From contig DF240227.1 in NCBI GenBank assembly GCA_000507305.1, positions 180,830 to 244,829 of the forward strand: 64,000 bases of DNA, written 5' to 3'. Positions 44,901 to 58,300 of the stretch are shown here, one piece after another. The position numbers were made by a program, and so were the translations under genes. The DNA comes from Breviolum minutum Mf 1.05b.01. Lineage: Eukaryota; Sar; Dinophyceae; Suessiales; Symbiodiniaceae. Numbering within the stretch: the stretch's first letter is position 1; each line of letters begins with the position of its first letter. Under the pieces are notes generated by a model. That model was not told the origin of the DNA, did not search any database, and saw nothing but the letters and a program-made list of their open reading frames with translations.

Positions 44901-47900
44901 AACACGAACTCGCTATGCAGGCACATGCGAAATTCCAATTACTGTACATATTTGGTCCCAAAAAGGAATGCGCTGCCACTCGCAGTTTGCAAGCAAGACC
45001 ACTCCGCTGCGAGCCCAAAATACCACAGGTTTGCTTGATTTACAAAAAAATCAAAGCAATTCCCGCATCACATGTCCAATCTGAGAATTTTAAGTCGAAC
45101 CACATTGAGGCCCTTCAGTGACCCGTCGGCCTTTCTGATGCTTAGGCCTTCGGGTGTGCACAACCTTGCCTACAGTTTTTGCGCTGGCGCCCTTGAAGAA
45201 ACATCGGGAAGCTGCGCAGAGGATGTTGCAGGGCTCGTTGAGAGCAGCATGGCAAGGCGGGACATGCGGAACTGAGAAGTTTTGAACGGAGACGTTGCTT
45301 ACGATTTGTTGATTTCCATGGGCCCTTGTAGGCAAACCCGGTGCGAATGACAGGGTGGAGGTTTTCAGTTGCCGCTTGAGATTTAACATGATTCTGGCAT
45401 GCAATCATGTGAGGCTCTCAAATGGAGCTGCTGGATTTTGCGGTTGCTTGCTTTGTTCATTTTCTTTCAAGGCCTGGCTCTGATTGCACCGTGCCCAAGG
45501 CTATTTTATGGCATTGATCAGTCAAGAAATTTCAAAGATACTCCATCATACAGCCCTTGAGGAGACATGAAGACACGAAGCCCCTTTCTCCATCAGGGTG
45601 TGTTATTTGTCCATATTTGTCCCTTCTTGAGCTCAACGCGCCAATTTCCATGCCATGTACCGGAAAAAGATATGACACGCAGGCTGGATGCCTTCAAAAC
45701 GGAGGTGTCAGCCAAAGCTCCTATATACACCGAGAGCAGCAAGGCTCGGTCATGGAACGGTAGGAAGTTGAATGTTGGTCGAAGTTGCTTGATATTCGTG
45801 TTTCCATCCTAGCTGATTTGCATTGGTTGGTGATGAGTGCCATTTGTATCATTTGCCAGCAGGTGACAGTAGTGCCGTGTGATGCCATGGTCTATGATTT
45901 CTTTTCAGTTCTGTGTCTCTTTCTCTGGCCCCCTCTCCATCCTGCTTCAGGTCGCAGAATTTTTTTGCGAAGCCCTGCTACGATGTGACACCACTCACAG
46001 CGCAGAGCTCGCAGGTGTTGCTCTGCGCGTGTGCGATCGAGTGCGTTACTTTATGGACCGAGAGGACAGGGAATACTACAGGGTTGCATATAGTTGCAAT
46101 GTTTCGACTCCATTGAGGAGCCGCAAGGCTGTACGCAGCGCACACAAAAATGCATGCACGTACACAAGATAAAATGCTTCTGAAATCAGGGCCATAGTTG
46201 AATTTGGGTTCTCTACTAAGGAAGTGAAAGCCACCGGCACTCTTACAATGCTCATTGAAAAATATATGTCAAGTGTTTCTACAACCCTACTGCATGCTGT
46301 TTTATTGCAATCACATGCGATGCCCAAGATTTTCTGCACAAAAAGATAAAGGGTTCTCTATCAGCTGAAATGGGACAGAGAATGGTTTGCCACAGGATCC
46401 TACTTCAGATGCCGTGCAGCGTGCCGGCAGCGTTCTGCGTTATGTTGCTGAGAAGCGTTGTCCCGAGCTGGGACTGCAAGGCCGTGGGGGATCGAGCGCA
46501 ACACTTGACACACTTGGGACATCTCGAATCAAGATGAATCAAGAATATAGAGATGTGATGAGGTGTGATTCTACATAATAAGTTAAACAAGTATGGACGT
46601 CCATTCTTCAAGATACAGTATTCGTTTTAGGACCGGATTGCTTGAGGCTCGTATGCTTTGGGTGATGTTCTCCTGTTCAGGGTCAGTGAAATTGTTCATG
46701 ATTTTCAAGAGCCCATAAAAGATCCTCTCGTTTGCAAGGTGCAGCCCTGTTGCATGGAGCTGCTTCTTGGACTTCAGACCTGGGATCCTTTGATGGCCAG
46801 GCTTTCAGGATGTTTCAGGTACCCACTGTTCGAAAGTTGTTTTGTATTGATTGGATTATCTCAAGTCTCAAGTTGTGACTTTTCTTGCTCCATGCTAGCG
46901 TTTCAGTTCTGACCCTTGCCAAAGTTAGATGTTGGCTTGGAGCCAACCTTGAGACCCCCCAAAACATTCTTAGGGGGTTACTTGATATCATCTTAGATTC
47001 TTAGATGAATATCTTAGACATGTTTTATATTTTTTGAGTTGAAGCACTTTGCTGCTGAACCATTGGGCCTGAAACACCAAGGCGCGCGGTAGCATGCCAG
47101 CACAGTTGTTTGCCATTCGCCAAGCAGCTGCGGTGCTTCCACAGCGTGGCCTGCAGGAGGGGCGATCATGTGAGTTGGAGTTTGCGAGTGTTCTGGCATG
47201 ATGTGGCTCAAAAGTCCTGTCGATGTATTTGGGTGTAGACGACATCTATATATTCATTTCAATTTGTGGGTAAAGTATTGCACAGTGATTGTTTGGGTTT
47301 TTCAAGGGACAGGCAGCAGCCAAGACCAAGCCCTTCCAATTTGTGGGATATTTCCGTGGGCTACGATTCGGGAAAAGTAGAGTCCTTAGGAACTAACCAC
47401 GACCAAGTAAAACTCCAAGGCGCACGACAAGGCCCAATGCTAGGCCGAACTGCTTGAACTTGGCCTTTGTAGGACTCTACTGTCGCAGATCAAGCAGTGA
47501 AGGATGCAACAATGGAATCGCCGAAAGGCAAAGAGGCACCGAGCGTCGCAGTACTTCGAGATTGTAACGAGAAGAGAGAAAGAGAGAGAGAGAGAGACAG
47601 CGAAGAAGGGAAGGAGAGTCGAGACTGTTATGGAGTGACTGCAATGTGTTGCTTAAACAATCTTTGAAGCCAGGCATCTTGCTTCACCTGTTGCAACACA
47701 TGTTTTGCGAGTCCTTTCGCATCAATGAAATCCATTTCATGTGACTTGCACTTGTACATGTGGCGGCAGCCTCACATGATAGTCACCCTCCAGGCAGAGG
47801 GGACCACTCATGCAGAACAACTTCAAGCTGCAAAGACCTCAAAGTGATTTTTTTTGAGCAAAGTTTCTGGTCTCCAGAGTGTTGCCTTAACCCATGACAT

Positions 47901-48394
47901 TGTGGAGATTCTCCTGGGTGCTTTGGGTCACCCAGGCACAAGCTTTGGCCACGCCACAACGTCGTCCCAGCTTCTTGAAACGACGTACGGAGGTGCCATC
48001 GACAGGCAGGTCAGCCAATGGTTAGTGCTTTCTTTGGTGTGGTGATTCTACGGATTTTGGGGTCAGTTTGAATCCAACCAATCCAGAGAAACTCTGATAG
48101 GAATTACATTGTAAGTAAAAGTTTGTATTTGATATAATATTTTGACATAAACTCAATTCCTTCACGAAAGTAACGTTTGTATCTATCTACATAGTTCGAT
48201 TTTGAATTTCTGGAACAAACCTTGGTACACCTTGATACTACAACTCCATTGTGGGTTCAAGGGCTAACGTTGCTTACAGCTGGGAGAGTCACACGTATGC
48301 CGCTAGGCAACAGCAAGCGCAGCGCAGGTGGAGCCCCTCCCATCGAGGCGAAGAAGCCAAAAACCTCCTAAGCCTAAGATGGCACCTGGAATAA
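38924..48394 (+). CDS. PDS5: PDS5 sister-chromatid cohesion protein (HEAT repeats, multi-exon)
   Basis: The first supported exon (38924-39068) encodes LMRHQSADVRCWAAKCLAEV, then LRIFVPSPP, the hallmark PDS5 HEAT 1 (vR...A.CLadilRi.aP..P). Then 39303-39588 (LLERLTEIRGFMLVFDCPEP), 39869-40259 (VRRVLSGLATQSAAATINDY, then LYSVHPSLVARVLPNLQADL), 40429-40581 (RFRERLGDAHDGVRMTALEG), 41051-41194 (ERCLDPKDEIRSRAVELIMD), 41390-41524 (RILDKKPRVREACAEASAQL), 41832 to about 41960, 42085-42254, 42410 to about 42561, 42903-43758, 44102 to about 44228, 45146-45256 (APLKKHREAAQRMLQGSLRA), about 45640-45759, 45951 to about 46065, 46396 to about 46480, 46681 to about 46800, 47092-47169, about 47877-48008, and a basic C-terminal exon ending at 48361 or 48394. 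Most junctions close in phase with GC/GT/GA donors and AG|G acceptors. PDS5 binds cohesin and regulates its release and acetylation on chromatin. An N-terminal exon is missing from the model. Confidence 0.85.
47572..47598. repeat. (GA)n microsatellite
   Basis: A run of GA dinucleotides within a PDS5 intron. Confidence 0.85.
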
Positions 48395-49351
48395 TTGGGC
48401 CTTGCTTTGACTGTCACGCAGCAGGGATGACTACTTCATGAGATATGTCAGATATGTTTCTTGAGAATGATTTTTGTTCATGGTTGTTCAGTTGTTCTGA
48501 TGATTTGGAAACTTGGGCAATTCTTGTAATTCTAACTGACATGCGTCATTTACCTGCGACTCAGCAAGATGCTTTTTTTGATGACCCGTGCAAAATCCTG
48601 TGAGTCGAATTGACCGGGATAGATCAGAGCAAGGCCCCGGAACGGGCCGATTTCACAAGTCTCATATGGCGGGATGGCCACGACTCTATGCCTGAGTCAG
48701 CATTGGCCACTTTGTGCGGCTTGTGGGGGCACATTGGCTACAAAACTGAGGGAGTGTTTTATAGCCAGCCTTCAAGAGGACAGCACTCCTTTATGCACTT
48801 TTACGCTGGAGTGTGGAAAAAGTATGAGCACGGCTGCTACTGAGGCTCAGATATCATTTGGATTCATTGGATATCCTTGTCTCAAGTGGTTCTTGTGAGG
48901 TTTGCACATGGAAGGATAAAAGGCCATTAAAGATGGCAAAGGTAAAGGTGGTGGGAATTCTTCCCTTTTCAATTTTTTTGATAATACATTAATATATAAT
49001 ATTTACTTTGAGAACATATATTGATACGATATATGTTTAATACACAGAATATTTCTATAATATACTTAATATTTATATATGAGGATGGCATTTTGGTATA
49101 GGCTGAGGCATTTGAAGCATCACATGTCACGCTATTTCCTAATGTCAATCGTTTTCTTGACCCATTTCGGGTGGATTCCCAAAATCATCTTGGTGAAAGC
49201 AGCAAGCAGACTGCCTTGTTAGAAGCTCGCCTAGCCTCCATCCCTTTATTTTCAAAAGCCTATGAAATTTCATGAAATCATAAATTGCTTTGCTTTTGAT
49301 TCCTCAAGATTGATTACTGACTTCCAAAAGCCCAGCCAACCCTGCTGGAAG
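48395..49351. other. Boundary region between PDS5 and the coiled-coil gene
   Basis: One possible exon at about 48563-48598 reads ATQQDAFFDDPCKIL before a GTGAGT donor, and another at 48630-48653 after AG|G reads APERADFT. They could be 5' exons of the coiled-coil gene. The rest is AT-rich (48960-49080) and non-coding. Confidence 0.3.
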
Positions 49352-52300
49352 GATTTGCGCTTGGAAGACTGCTCGCGAGTCCCCGAGCTGCGTTTGCAGA
49401 TCCGACGTTGGGTAAGATCCCAGCCACGACTTTCCCACTAAGGGACGTCCAAGGAGCAACTTGGGCAACAAGGTGAGTTTTTCTCCAAAGGATTTGATAT
49501 GATTTGATATGATTTACGTGCTTTTGGATGCTTTTGGCTTGGCATCAGGTTGGCATACTTGGGTTTTTCTTGCAGTCAAGCGTATGCTTGCACCCTGCAG
49601 GAGGCAAACCTGAGAGTTTCTCCTGCGAAGCAGTGAGTAAAAGCTGATTCCGCTGAGCAGCCTGCAGATCCATTAGACGTTCCAAACATTTATGGCAGGA
49701 ATCAAAGCAATCGTACACAGTGTGTGCATATTTAATTTAAAGTGTACTGCATTTTTGTTGTAAGGTCAAGCCTTCACATCCCCAGCTTGCGCGACGGGAT
49801 GAATACCGTCCAGAGCGTGAGCGGCGCATGGACCCCAGGAAAACTGGTACAGCACAGGTGAGATGAAGCGAGAGCAATTTCAAACGCATGTTCAGAGCCT
49901 TACTACTTTGACACCAAGATCAAGCGAAGCTAAGCAGGTCGAAGGCGTTTGCCCTCAAGGAGTCGGTCACGTGAAGCTCGTGTCGTGCAGATCCGAGAGG
50001 CTCGGAGGACGCGGAGTCATCAGAGATCGGATTGAAAAAAGTGAGTTTAATGGATTTTAATCGATCTTTTATACGGCTTTCCTGCTTCCAAGTCTTGGGG
50101 TGTACCTGATGACACATCAACTATTTGAATCTATTTGATGAGTTGATTGATGGCATCATGTTTTCAGGGATGTGTTGATGCTGTCATTCAACAGGTGTAG
50201 ATACGTTTTTGTGCATCTGCATGTTCTTTATTTAAGATAGGCTTAAGGAACTTAAGGTGCTTTCAATTACAAATTACACCTCAAAGTTGGAGCTCTGTCC
50301 AAATGAGTGTTGATTCAAGTTTGAAATTCTCAGAACTTTCTACTTTGGCATCAGTGGTATTCCATCGTCTCCCACAGGTGTCTCGTCACCGAACACGAGG
50401 CCCATTGATTGGTTGGTAGGGTTTACAGCTTGGATTTTTAGTGGAGTCAAGTCTTTGAAAAGTTGCCTCAGTTTGCTTATCGGATGCTTTGGCAAGATCC
50501 ACGAGCCACCATTCTTGCCCGGATGATTGCACACCCTAGCATGACGAACTTCTCCACTGTATTTTGGCTCACAGCTTGAGCTGATGAGTTCTCCCAAGTC
50601 CTGAGAAAAGTTCTGGCATGGAGTAGCCGTGAATTACCCAGCAGTCTTAGTGCAAACTGACCATAAATAATGCGATAAAATGACATTGAGGCAAAAAAAT
50701 GCTTTAGATTCAAAGGAAAAGCGTGTCAAGCACGTCCACATGTTTCTGGAGCAGCTTTTCTAGCCGAGGTTCACAAGTCGGAATCAGTTTCTCTTGGCCA
50801 TACAGGGGATGTATCAAAACCCTGAACCATGCCTGATGCCCATCATGTTGTTTGCAGTCCAATTTGTTGCATGATCATCCCATTCTGCTTATGCTGGGAT
50901 ATGCTGGGGCGAACGTTTGAGTTGTGACGCGTTCAGTAAGCTACTGTAAAGTTTGATTGCAGTCGGCTGGTGCTGCCTGCTTCGGCTGAGCATCAACCGC
51001 ATGAACTCTACCCTTGAGCAAAGCCAAAGTGCTTTCAATGTGGAAGAAGCCCTGCAACTTCGGCGCAAGCTTTCACAGGCTGCACCTAGGGCATGTCTTT
51101 TTTAGGTATGGAAGCTTAGTTTGAAGTTTTGACCTAACTAATGTCTCTTGTGTATCTCTTGATGTCTTTTGTGTACCTCTTGACTTCCCATAAATTCCCT
51201 AAAGGCCTCCCAAATTCTGAAGCCGTCAACGTTATTGATCCCTTGGCTTCGTTCAAAATCACGTGAGCCTTCACAGGTGACCCAGCAACGTGAGCTGTTG
51301 CAGACGGCTCTGCAACGTTTGAGTCGCACCATGGAGCTTTGCCGCGAACGCTTGACAGGGCTGGACAGGCCCTCAGAGGTGCCCAAGATCTTGGAGTCCT
51401 TGAGACCTTTGGAGTGCCTCGGATGCCACTAAGGGGTGAAGAGAAGAGGAGATCGAAGTCGCTTGAGAGGTGGATTATAGATCATTATATATAGTGGATC
51501 TACCGGGGTTGATATGCTTGGAATCTACAAAGCGTGGTTTCAATGTTGGTTGCCTTTGATTTGAAAGGATACATCCCAGAACATTGCTGGAATTCTTCTC
51601 GTTTCCTCGTCGTTTTCAGGGCATCAGTTAGAGAGAGACCTGTAGAAACGGTCCCCTGAAAAGCCCGTTTGTGTTTCGGTCCTTGGATGAGACGCACAGG
51701 TTGGGACACCAGGAGCTGGTACAGGCATGTTCCACCACTCGGCAAGAAGAGGCCAAAGCCATGACTGGATGTGCAGCGTTTTGGCGTCCAAATCGTTTCA
51801 CTTTCTATGATAGTTTGATCTTGGTATCTCTTGGTGCCACAGTTGGCCACTTTGATTTTTGAATGTTTGATCGTGTTCGCATGTTGTCAGTTGTTATGAT
51901 GCTTACAGAGTTGCCCCTGCATCATCCAGTCACCTGTGCGCAACAGGGTGGGGGAGCTGGAAGCTATGAGTTTCTTCGGCACTCCTTAGAGGCTCGTCAC
52001 GGTTGTGGCTCACCCGACTTAGACAGACTGGATGGCAGTGGTGAACCGAGAACTTCACTCTAATTTCCCACAATTCCAGTGGAATTTCAAGACCATGAAA
52101 GCTGAAACAATATGTTTAGTCATGTTTAATCCAAAAACGCCAAGAGCATGCAACTTCTCGAGTGAGTTGCGACGTGGATATAGAACATGTCTCCCAGTCA
52201 AGTTAATTCTCCCTTTCAGTATCCATCCGGTATCACTGCACTCTCAGCTGAACTTCCAGGCCACTCAGCAGGAGTGCGAAGAGATGAGTGCGAAGATGTT

Positions 52301-55300
52301 GCGCCAAAGCCAAGTCAACGACGATCTGGAGCAGAGCGTGGCCAGCGCCAAGGTGGCTTCATGGTGTCGTGGATTTGTGAAGCCATAGCAACGTAACGTC
52401 TAGAAGATATAGAAGTGGGAGAAAAGCGGAGGGGTTGAGAAGCAAGGTGGAAAAGGTATGAATCAGATATGCTAGATCATGACAGATTATTATAGATTGT
52501 GATTTATACATTTTATTCTAGATTCAAGTTCGAAAGATTAGCTCAAATCAGGAAGTAATGAACACTTCAATGAATGATGGCATGATGGCACTTGAGATGA
52601 TCATCCCTGATCCAAGTTTGGGCCAGGCATCGTTGCGAAGACTGGAAGACACACTTCATGGAAAAGAGGATGAACTGCGAAAACTACAACACCAAGAAGC
52701 CTTCGAAAAGGCCATGTTCTAGTAGCACTTGTAACTTGTAGTTGCCTTGGGAAGTTGAGCCATCATCGTAGCTCTTGGTTGCCACTAGTGGATGTTACTA
52801 TATGTTACTTGAGCTTTGGCAAAAACAGGCATAATCCACATTTCATTTGATTATGAAAGTGATGCGGATGTTGGCACAGGAGAGGTTAGAAGACTTTCAG
52901 CGCAGATGCAAGGTGGAAGCAACTTGCCCCGGGTTGAGCATTGAGCGCATTGAGTTCAACTCTGGAAAGTTGGATGAGCAGACGTCTCCAACCTTTTTTC
53001 AACATCAACGTAATCAAGGTAATCAAGGTGCACGGTTTTCTTAGATGTATGTTGAAATTTCTGGAGAATTCCATCATTCACTCTGAGTATAGCAGCCTAG
53101 CATACTAAGTGGTAGCCGTCCAAGGCAGATGGGAAGGAGAAGGAAGCGCGGAGACTCCATGATCAAGTTGGGAGCTACACCCCGATTTTCATTGTTTGCC
53201 GTGGATGTTTCGCATCCATTCTGAGTAGATTTGCATGGTAGTTGAAGGATTTGGAAGCTGTGTACTTTGGGTTTGCTTGGTGTTTGCTGTGTGCACCAGC
53301 ATTTCACTGAGGCGTTGTCAGAGCTGACAGATCGCCACCAGCAAAGCATGCAGCTGTTGAAGACCAAGCTGCAAAAACTGCAACGAGGCCTTCTACCTGC
53401 CAAGCTGCAACTACGATCGATAAGTCTCTCGGCTGAGCATGCTGCATGGTCGCACGTCCAAACAGAAGCACTACACATGCTGATTTGACATGATTTTAAG
53501 ACTGGTCACGTGAGGTGAAGCACTTGAGAAGCCAGCTATCCAAGCTATGCAAAAGGAGCTGCAAAATGAGTTGGGCCGTATGGAAGGCAAGATTTTGGCA
53601 AACCTCGCGTCCTTTTTGTTCCTTAGTGGCAGGCAGTCAGACATCCACTAGAGATCCCATATATGACGACTGCCACGGTGATGCATGCAATGAGATTTGC
53701 ATGTTCGAGTCGCCGAGTGGGACAGTGATATCTGAAGTGGGCCTTTCCAGACTCCAGAATTGTCGAGAAATAATTGCTTTTTCAAAGCTGATTCAGCTGA
53801 GGCGAATTCAGGGAGCCAAAAGATCGGCGTCCGAAAGCACAGCCAAGCAGCTGGAAATGCAACTGGCACGCGAAAGTGAAAAGCAGCGGCAGGACACTGC
53901 GAACGTCAATGGATGGGGTAGGAGATGACAGACGCTAGGAGCCTGGTAGAATTAGCATGACAGTGTTGGGATATTAGAAACCCCTGCAGCTCGTCTTTCA
54001 ACAGGCTGGGACCTGGTTGGAATCCACCCACCCAAGCCAAGTTGCAAAGAGGAGAAACTTAGAACTGCGCAGCAGCAAGCTATGGTAGCTGCCGATGCAG
54101 CAGATTTTCAGGCGGACATATGCCGAATTACCGGAATCTGCACTTGCTACGTGTTTTTGAGCCCTCCAGACACCGAAACATGCAGATGGTCATGTATATA
54201 TCATTAGAGCTTGGAAATAGTACTGAGGCAATTGGGGTTGCACCTCAAAGAATGCATCACTTGCTTGCATAGCTTGCTGCAGGCACGTTCCACTCGCGAA
54301 GTGGAACGACTTTCATTGCAGTTGCGCGCCATCAACAATGCAGTTGCTGCAGAGAGGTCGCTGGCGATCCAGGATGCAGCAGTCGCCTGCGCATAGGTTT
54401 CAACAATGACAGGGTTTGACAGAGGTAAAAGCTTACACGTTTCATTCCCTGTATTGATGGCATCACCCTGTCCCCAGCATTCATCTTGAAATAATTGAAA
54501 TATGGCAGGAACAGTCACAGAAAGAGAGGCAAGCAGAAGCTGCTGCAGCACAGCAGAATGATGTAAACGCTGCCTTGGACAAAGCCAGGTGCCACCAACC
54601 TGTGGGCAACGGATACGGCGCTGGAGATGACGAATGACAACAGTCAATCACAGTTCAAAAGCTGAAAACTCTATATCTTCATGGAAGATTCTGATGCTGA
54701 GTCCTTTGATTTTGTTGATGCTTCATTTATTTTTACCTGACTGAGTTTGATTGTTCCATCCACATCCAGCAATGCAATTTGGGAAAGGCAGGACTTGCAG
54801 AGCCTACAAGTGGCCGAAGCAACTGCCAAAGCAGAGCTTCAGAGGCCTTGAATCATCTTGAATCATTTCGCAAGGGCCATCGAGAAATTGTGAAAATTCG
54901 GTGTTGACAGCAGAAAAATCCATACAAGAACTCCGGCTGACTAGATTTACAGAAGTCATTCTTGGGTGCCCAACATGCTGTGCATGACGGTCCTTCACTT
55001 TGAAGGCAGCAAGAATCATTACGTTTGCTTCGAAAGCAAACACGTGCTCTCCCTAGACTTTGTCCATATCCTTTCCTGTTGCGGCTACTACTGGTGTGTT
55101 CAGTCCGGATTCAAGATGGCCCAGCACCCCATCAGCTTGCAAAGCATTGGAAAATCCTATCCTTAGTCCTTCACCGCAACTCGACGACATGAGGTGAAAC
55201 TTGCGACAGCATCAGCATGGTCACAAATGGAAACGAACATTTGAAGGCACTGCGAATGACATCTCTTTGACCCGCCATTGATGCCTACTACTGTAGCACC

Positions 55301-58300
55301 TGTCAACCTTTCTGAAACTTCGATTTCTAGGAAAGCCGATCAGTTATCCCTCCAGTTTTCATTTGCTTCGGTAGGAACAGCTGGCTGAGTACAAAGCGCG
55401 TGCTTTAAGAGTTCAACAAGAAGAGGTTGGGCTTGGGCCGGCAAGGTCTGCACATAAATGTTTCATGTTGAATGACTTTGGAGTTATTCAAAGTGCAGCA
55501 ATTTCAGGAACCACAGATACCTACGGTCGTGATGAGTCAGTGGACTCCTGATTTTCGCCCGCATCATTTTTTTTCACTGCCAGGAAGCCAGCATTAAGAC
55601 TGCTCACGCAGATGAACTGCTCAGACGGCAACATGCTCACGAGGCATTTGGATGGCATGGTTGTCTTATGTTTTCTTGACATGTGCTAAGGGGTGGGTGA
55701 TCCATACCTACTCGAGTCATTCAGATTCATTTCAATGCCAGGCAAATGTGATGGCCCTGAAGACGCAACGCACCAAGTTGGAAGAGGAGATTCAGATGAA
55801 GAACTCGGAAGTCGTTTCGCAGAAAGAGCAGTTTCTCCGCGAATTTAGGTGTTATTGAGGAAAATATAGAAAAATCATGCCACATGAAAAACCATGCAAG
55901 GCAGAGTTTCAACGCAAAAATTTGGAGTCAGGTTTGAAACAGCGAAGAGGGTTCGTAAGAGTTTAGAGGAGGAGATCTCAGGCTTCAAAAAGCAATGCTT
56001 CTTGGCAGCGTGCAGTTTCAGATGCTTGGTGCTTCTACTGTTACATCAGAAGTTTACACGTTTACAACGGGGTCTTGTTGTTTTGCTCCCGTGGGTCGGG
56101 TGCGTTTCCTTGGCCAGCTTCAGCTTCTTATCGCCCTCCCCGTGACTGCGCAAGGTGCCGAAATGGGAGAAAGCCGAAAAGCTTTAGAGGCCATGGGGCA
56201 CATGCTGCACAGTTGGGGAACAATGAGGGACAGGAAGGGTCAGAACCTGCCCAAACTGTGGTTCCATAATGTTCCATACTTCCCAGCACAGCATAAGAAT
56301 GATCTCTCGCTTTTGGTTTTTAGATAGATTTATATAATTTTATATAGTCCACTGGATAGAGATGCACACATGTATACATAGTAGATACATTGACATGCCA
56401 GTATTCATAGTACTAATAGGGAGGGTACATTGGCCATACCATGGGGAGGCCGTCAACACCCGACATGGGAACATTTGTCTATTGAATTAAGGAATTTGAT
56501 GTTGTTGGTTGCCATTGGCCACTATTGCGAAGGAAACAGCCATGAAGGAAGAAGAACTGTGGGCACAGGAAAGGCTGACCTTGAAGTCCTCCTTGGAAGA
56601 AGTACGACTGCAGGCCCTTGAGGATGTTTTTACCACATTCTTGTTTTTGGTGAATTTCAGGGCTTCTAGTATACTCTAGGACTCTATAATTGTGTATTTG
56701 TGTGTGTGTGTGTGATACTGTGTTGCTGCGTTGCTAAGTGTCAGAGCAGAATACAGAATACAATGTTCCTGCGCATTCGTATCCCACACGCGGGTGCAAC
56801 ATACAAGATGACATTTCATCCTTGCAAATGTGTTCTTCTTATGTAGACTTCAAGTTGATATAAACCCTCACATCATTGTGACAGTTTTGCGCGCCTGTGG
56901 AAGCGGTTTTCAGAGGTGGAGCAGTTGGAGGAGACCAACCAAGCAGCTGCCAGACAGGTGGGAAGATCTTGCACTTGAAACGAGATGGATTTTCTCCCTG
57001 TTTATTAGTGAAATTAGATCTTTGTCCTGAGAATCCCTGGAAGCCTTCTTTGGTGTTCTTTTTGCATTTGCATAGATTTGTGACTGGCAGCGTCCATAAA
57101 GACATCATGTTTGGCGAAAGTCAGTATCACCTTGGAGGCACAGATTAGAGCTGCAGAGCTGGCCAAACAGCAAAAATTGCAAGATGAGCACATCGAGTCC
57201 TTGAAAGCAGATTTGTGGCCCAGCCGCACATCGCTAGCACAGTTATATATATTTTTACAAATCTTATGCTTACTTATGAGACTTATGCCAACGTGTCAGC
57301 TCTGGTGCCAAGGCACAAGGCAAAAGCACAATTGAACGAGGCAAAGAAGCTACTGGTGGCGGAGAATGATGCGTCGCTGGGAGGAATAGAGATTAGAGAG
57401 TTGATTTGTGAAGTCCTTCGAATGTGTTTCAGATTATTCACAGTTGGTGCTGCCTCCAGTTTGACAATTGCATGCATGACAACAAGACAACCATAAGAAT
57501 GATCCGAATGGTGAATATCCATTGCATATGATGCATGCAACTCCATTGGCTTGCCTTTTTCGATGGGAAATTCTGAGGTTGCGGGACGCCTCCACGGCAC
57601 TGAAGGGTCATACCCTGACTGGCATGGAGGTCAGCACTGGCATGCACATGTAAAGGTCATAAGGGTTTTTGGTGTTGATGTTCTCCTCATCCTTCACGAA
57701 TCCGACATGAAATGAATTGACACTATCAGATATCATGATATCATGGCATTGTTTTTAAAGCAGTGCATCAATCTTGGTGTCAAGGCCCCCACCAGAAATG
57801 GTGCATCACAGGACAAGGTGGACTCTTTTGGGGTATGGAATCTTTCGTCAGTGCACGACTACTCATCCCCCGAGGAAGGAGGTGCTTGGCACATGTGTTC
57901 CACTACCCGGTCTAGTTTCAATGTATCGCCCAGGAGGCACTGAACCGCTTTCTAGAGGCCAAAGGCATGCAAGGAGACATGGCTGATTTGGAAGCATCGA
58001 TTTTTCCAGTTGCCATGGTCAATTCAGCCCAAGTACTGTTTGCTTGCTGCAATAATACCTTCTTTGCAAGTTAAAATGGCAGTATGAAGTCAATTTCCAA
58101 AACCTTTCTAGGTAGATAATACGCTTGGCGGGATCCGGGAACGCCAAAAGGTTATGTTTTTCATTTGCTTCTGATTGAGGTCTTGATGGCCAGAGCCCAA
58201 TCAGGACTTGGAGGAATCTTGTCTTGCAATATCTTGCCGTGGAGTTAGGTCCATGGGCCGTGGAACTCTGACCATCTCAATGAATTACACTGGGGACTTG

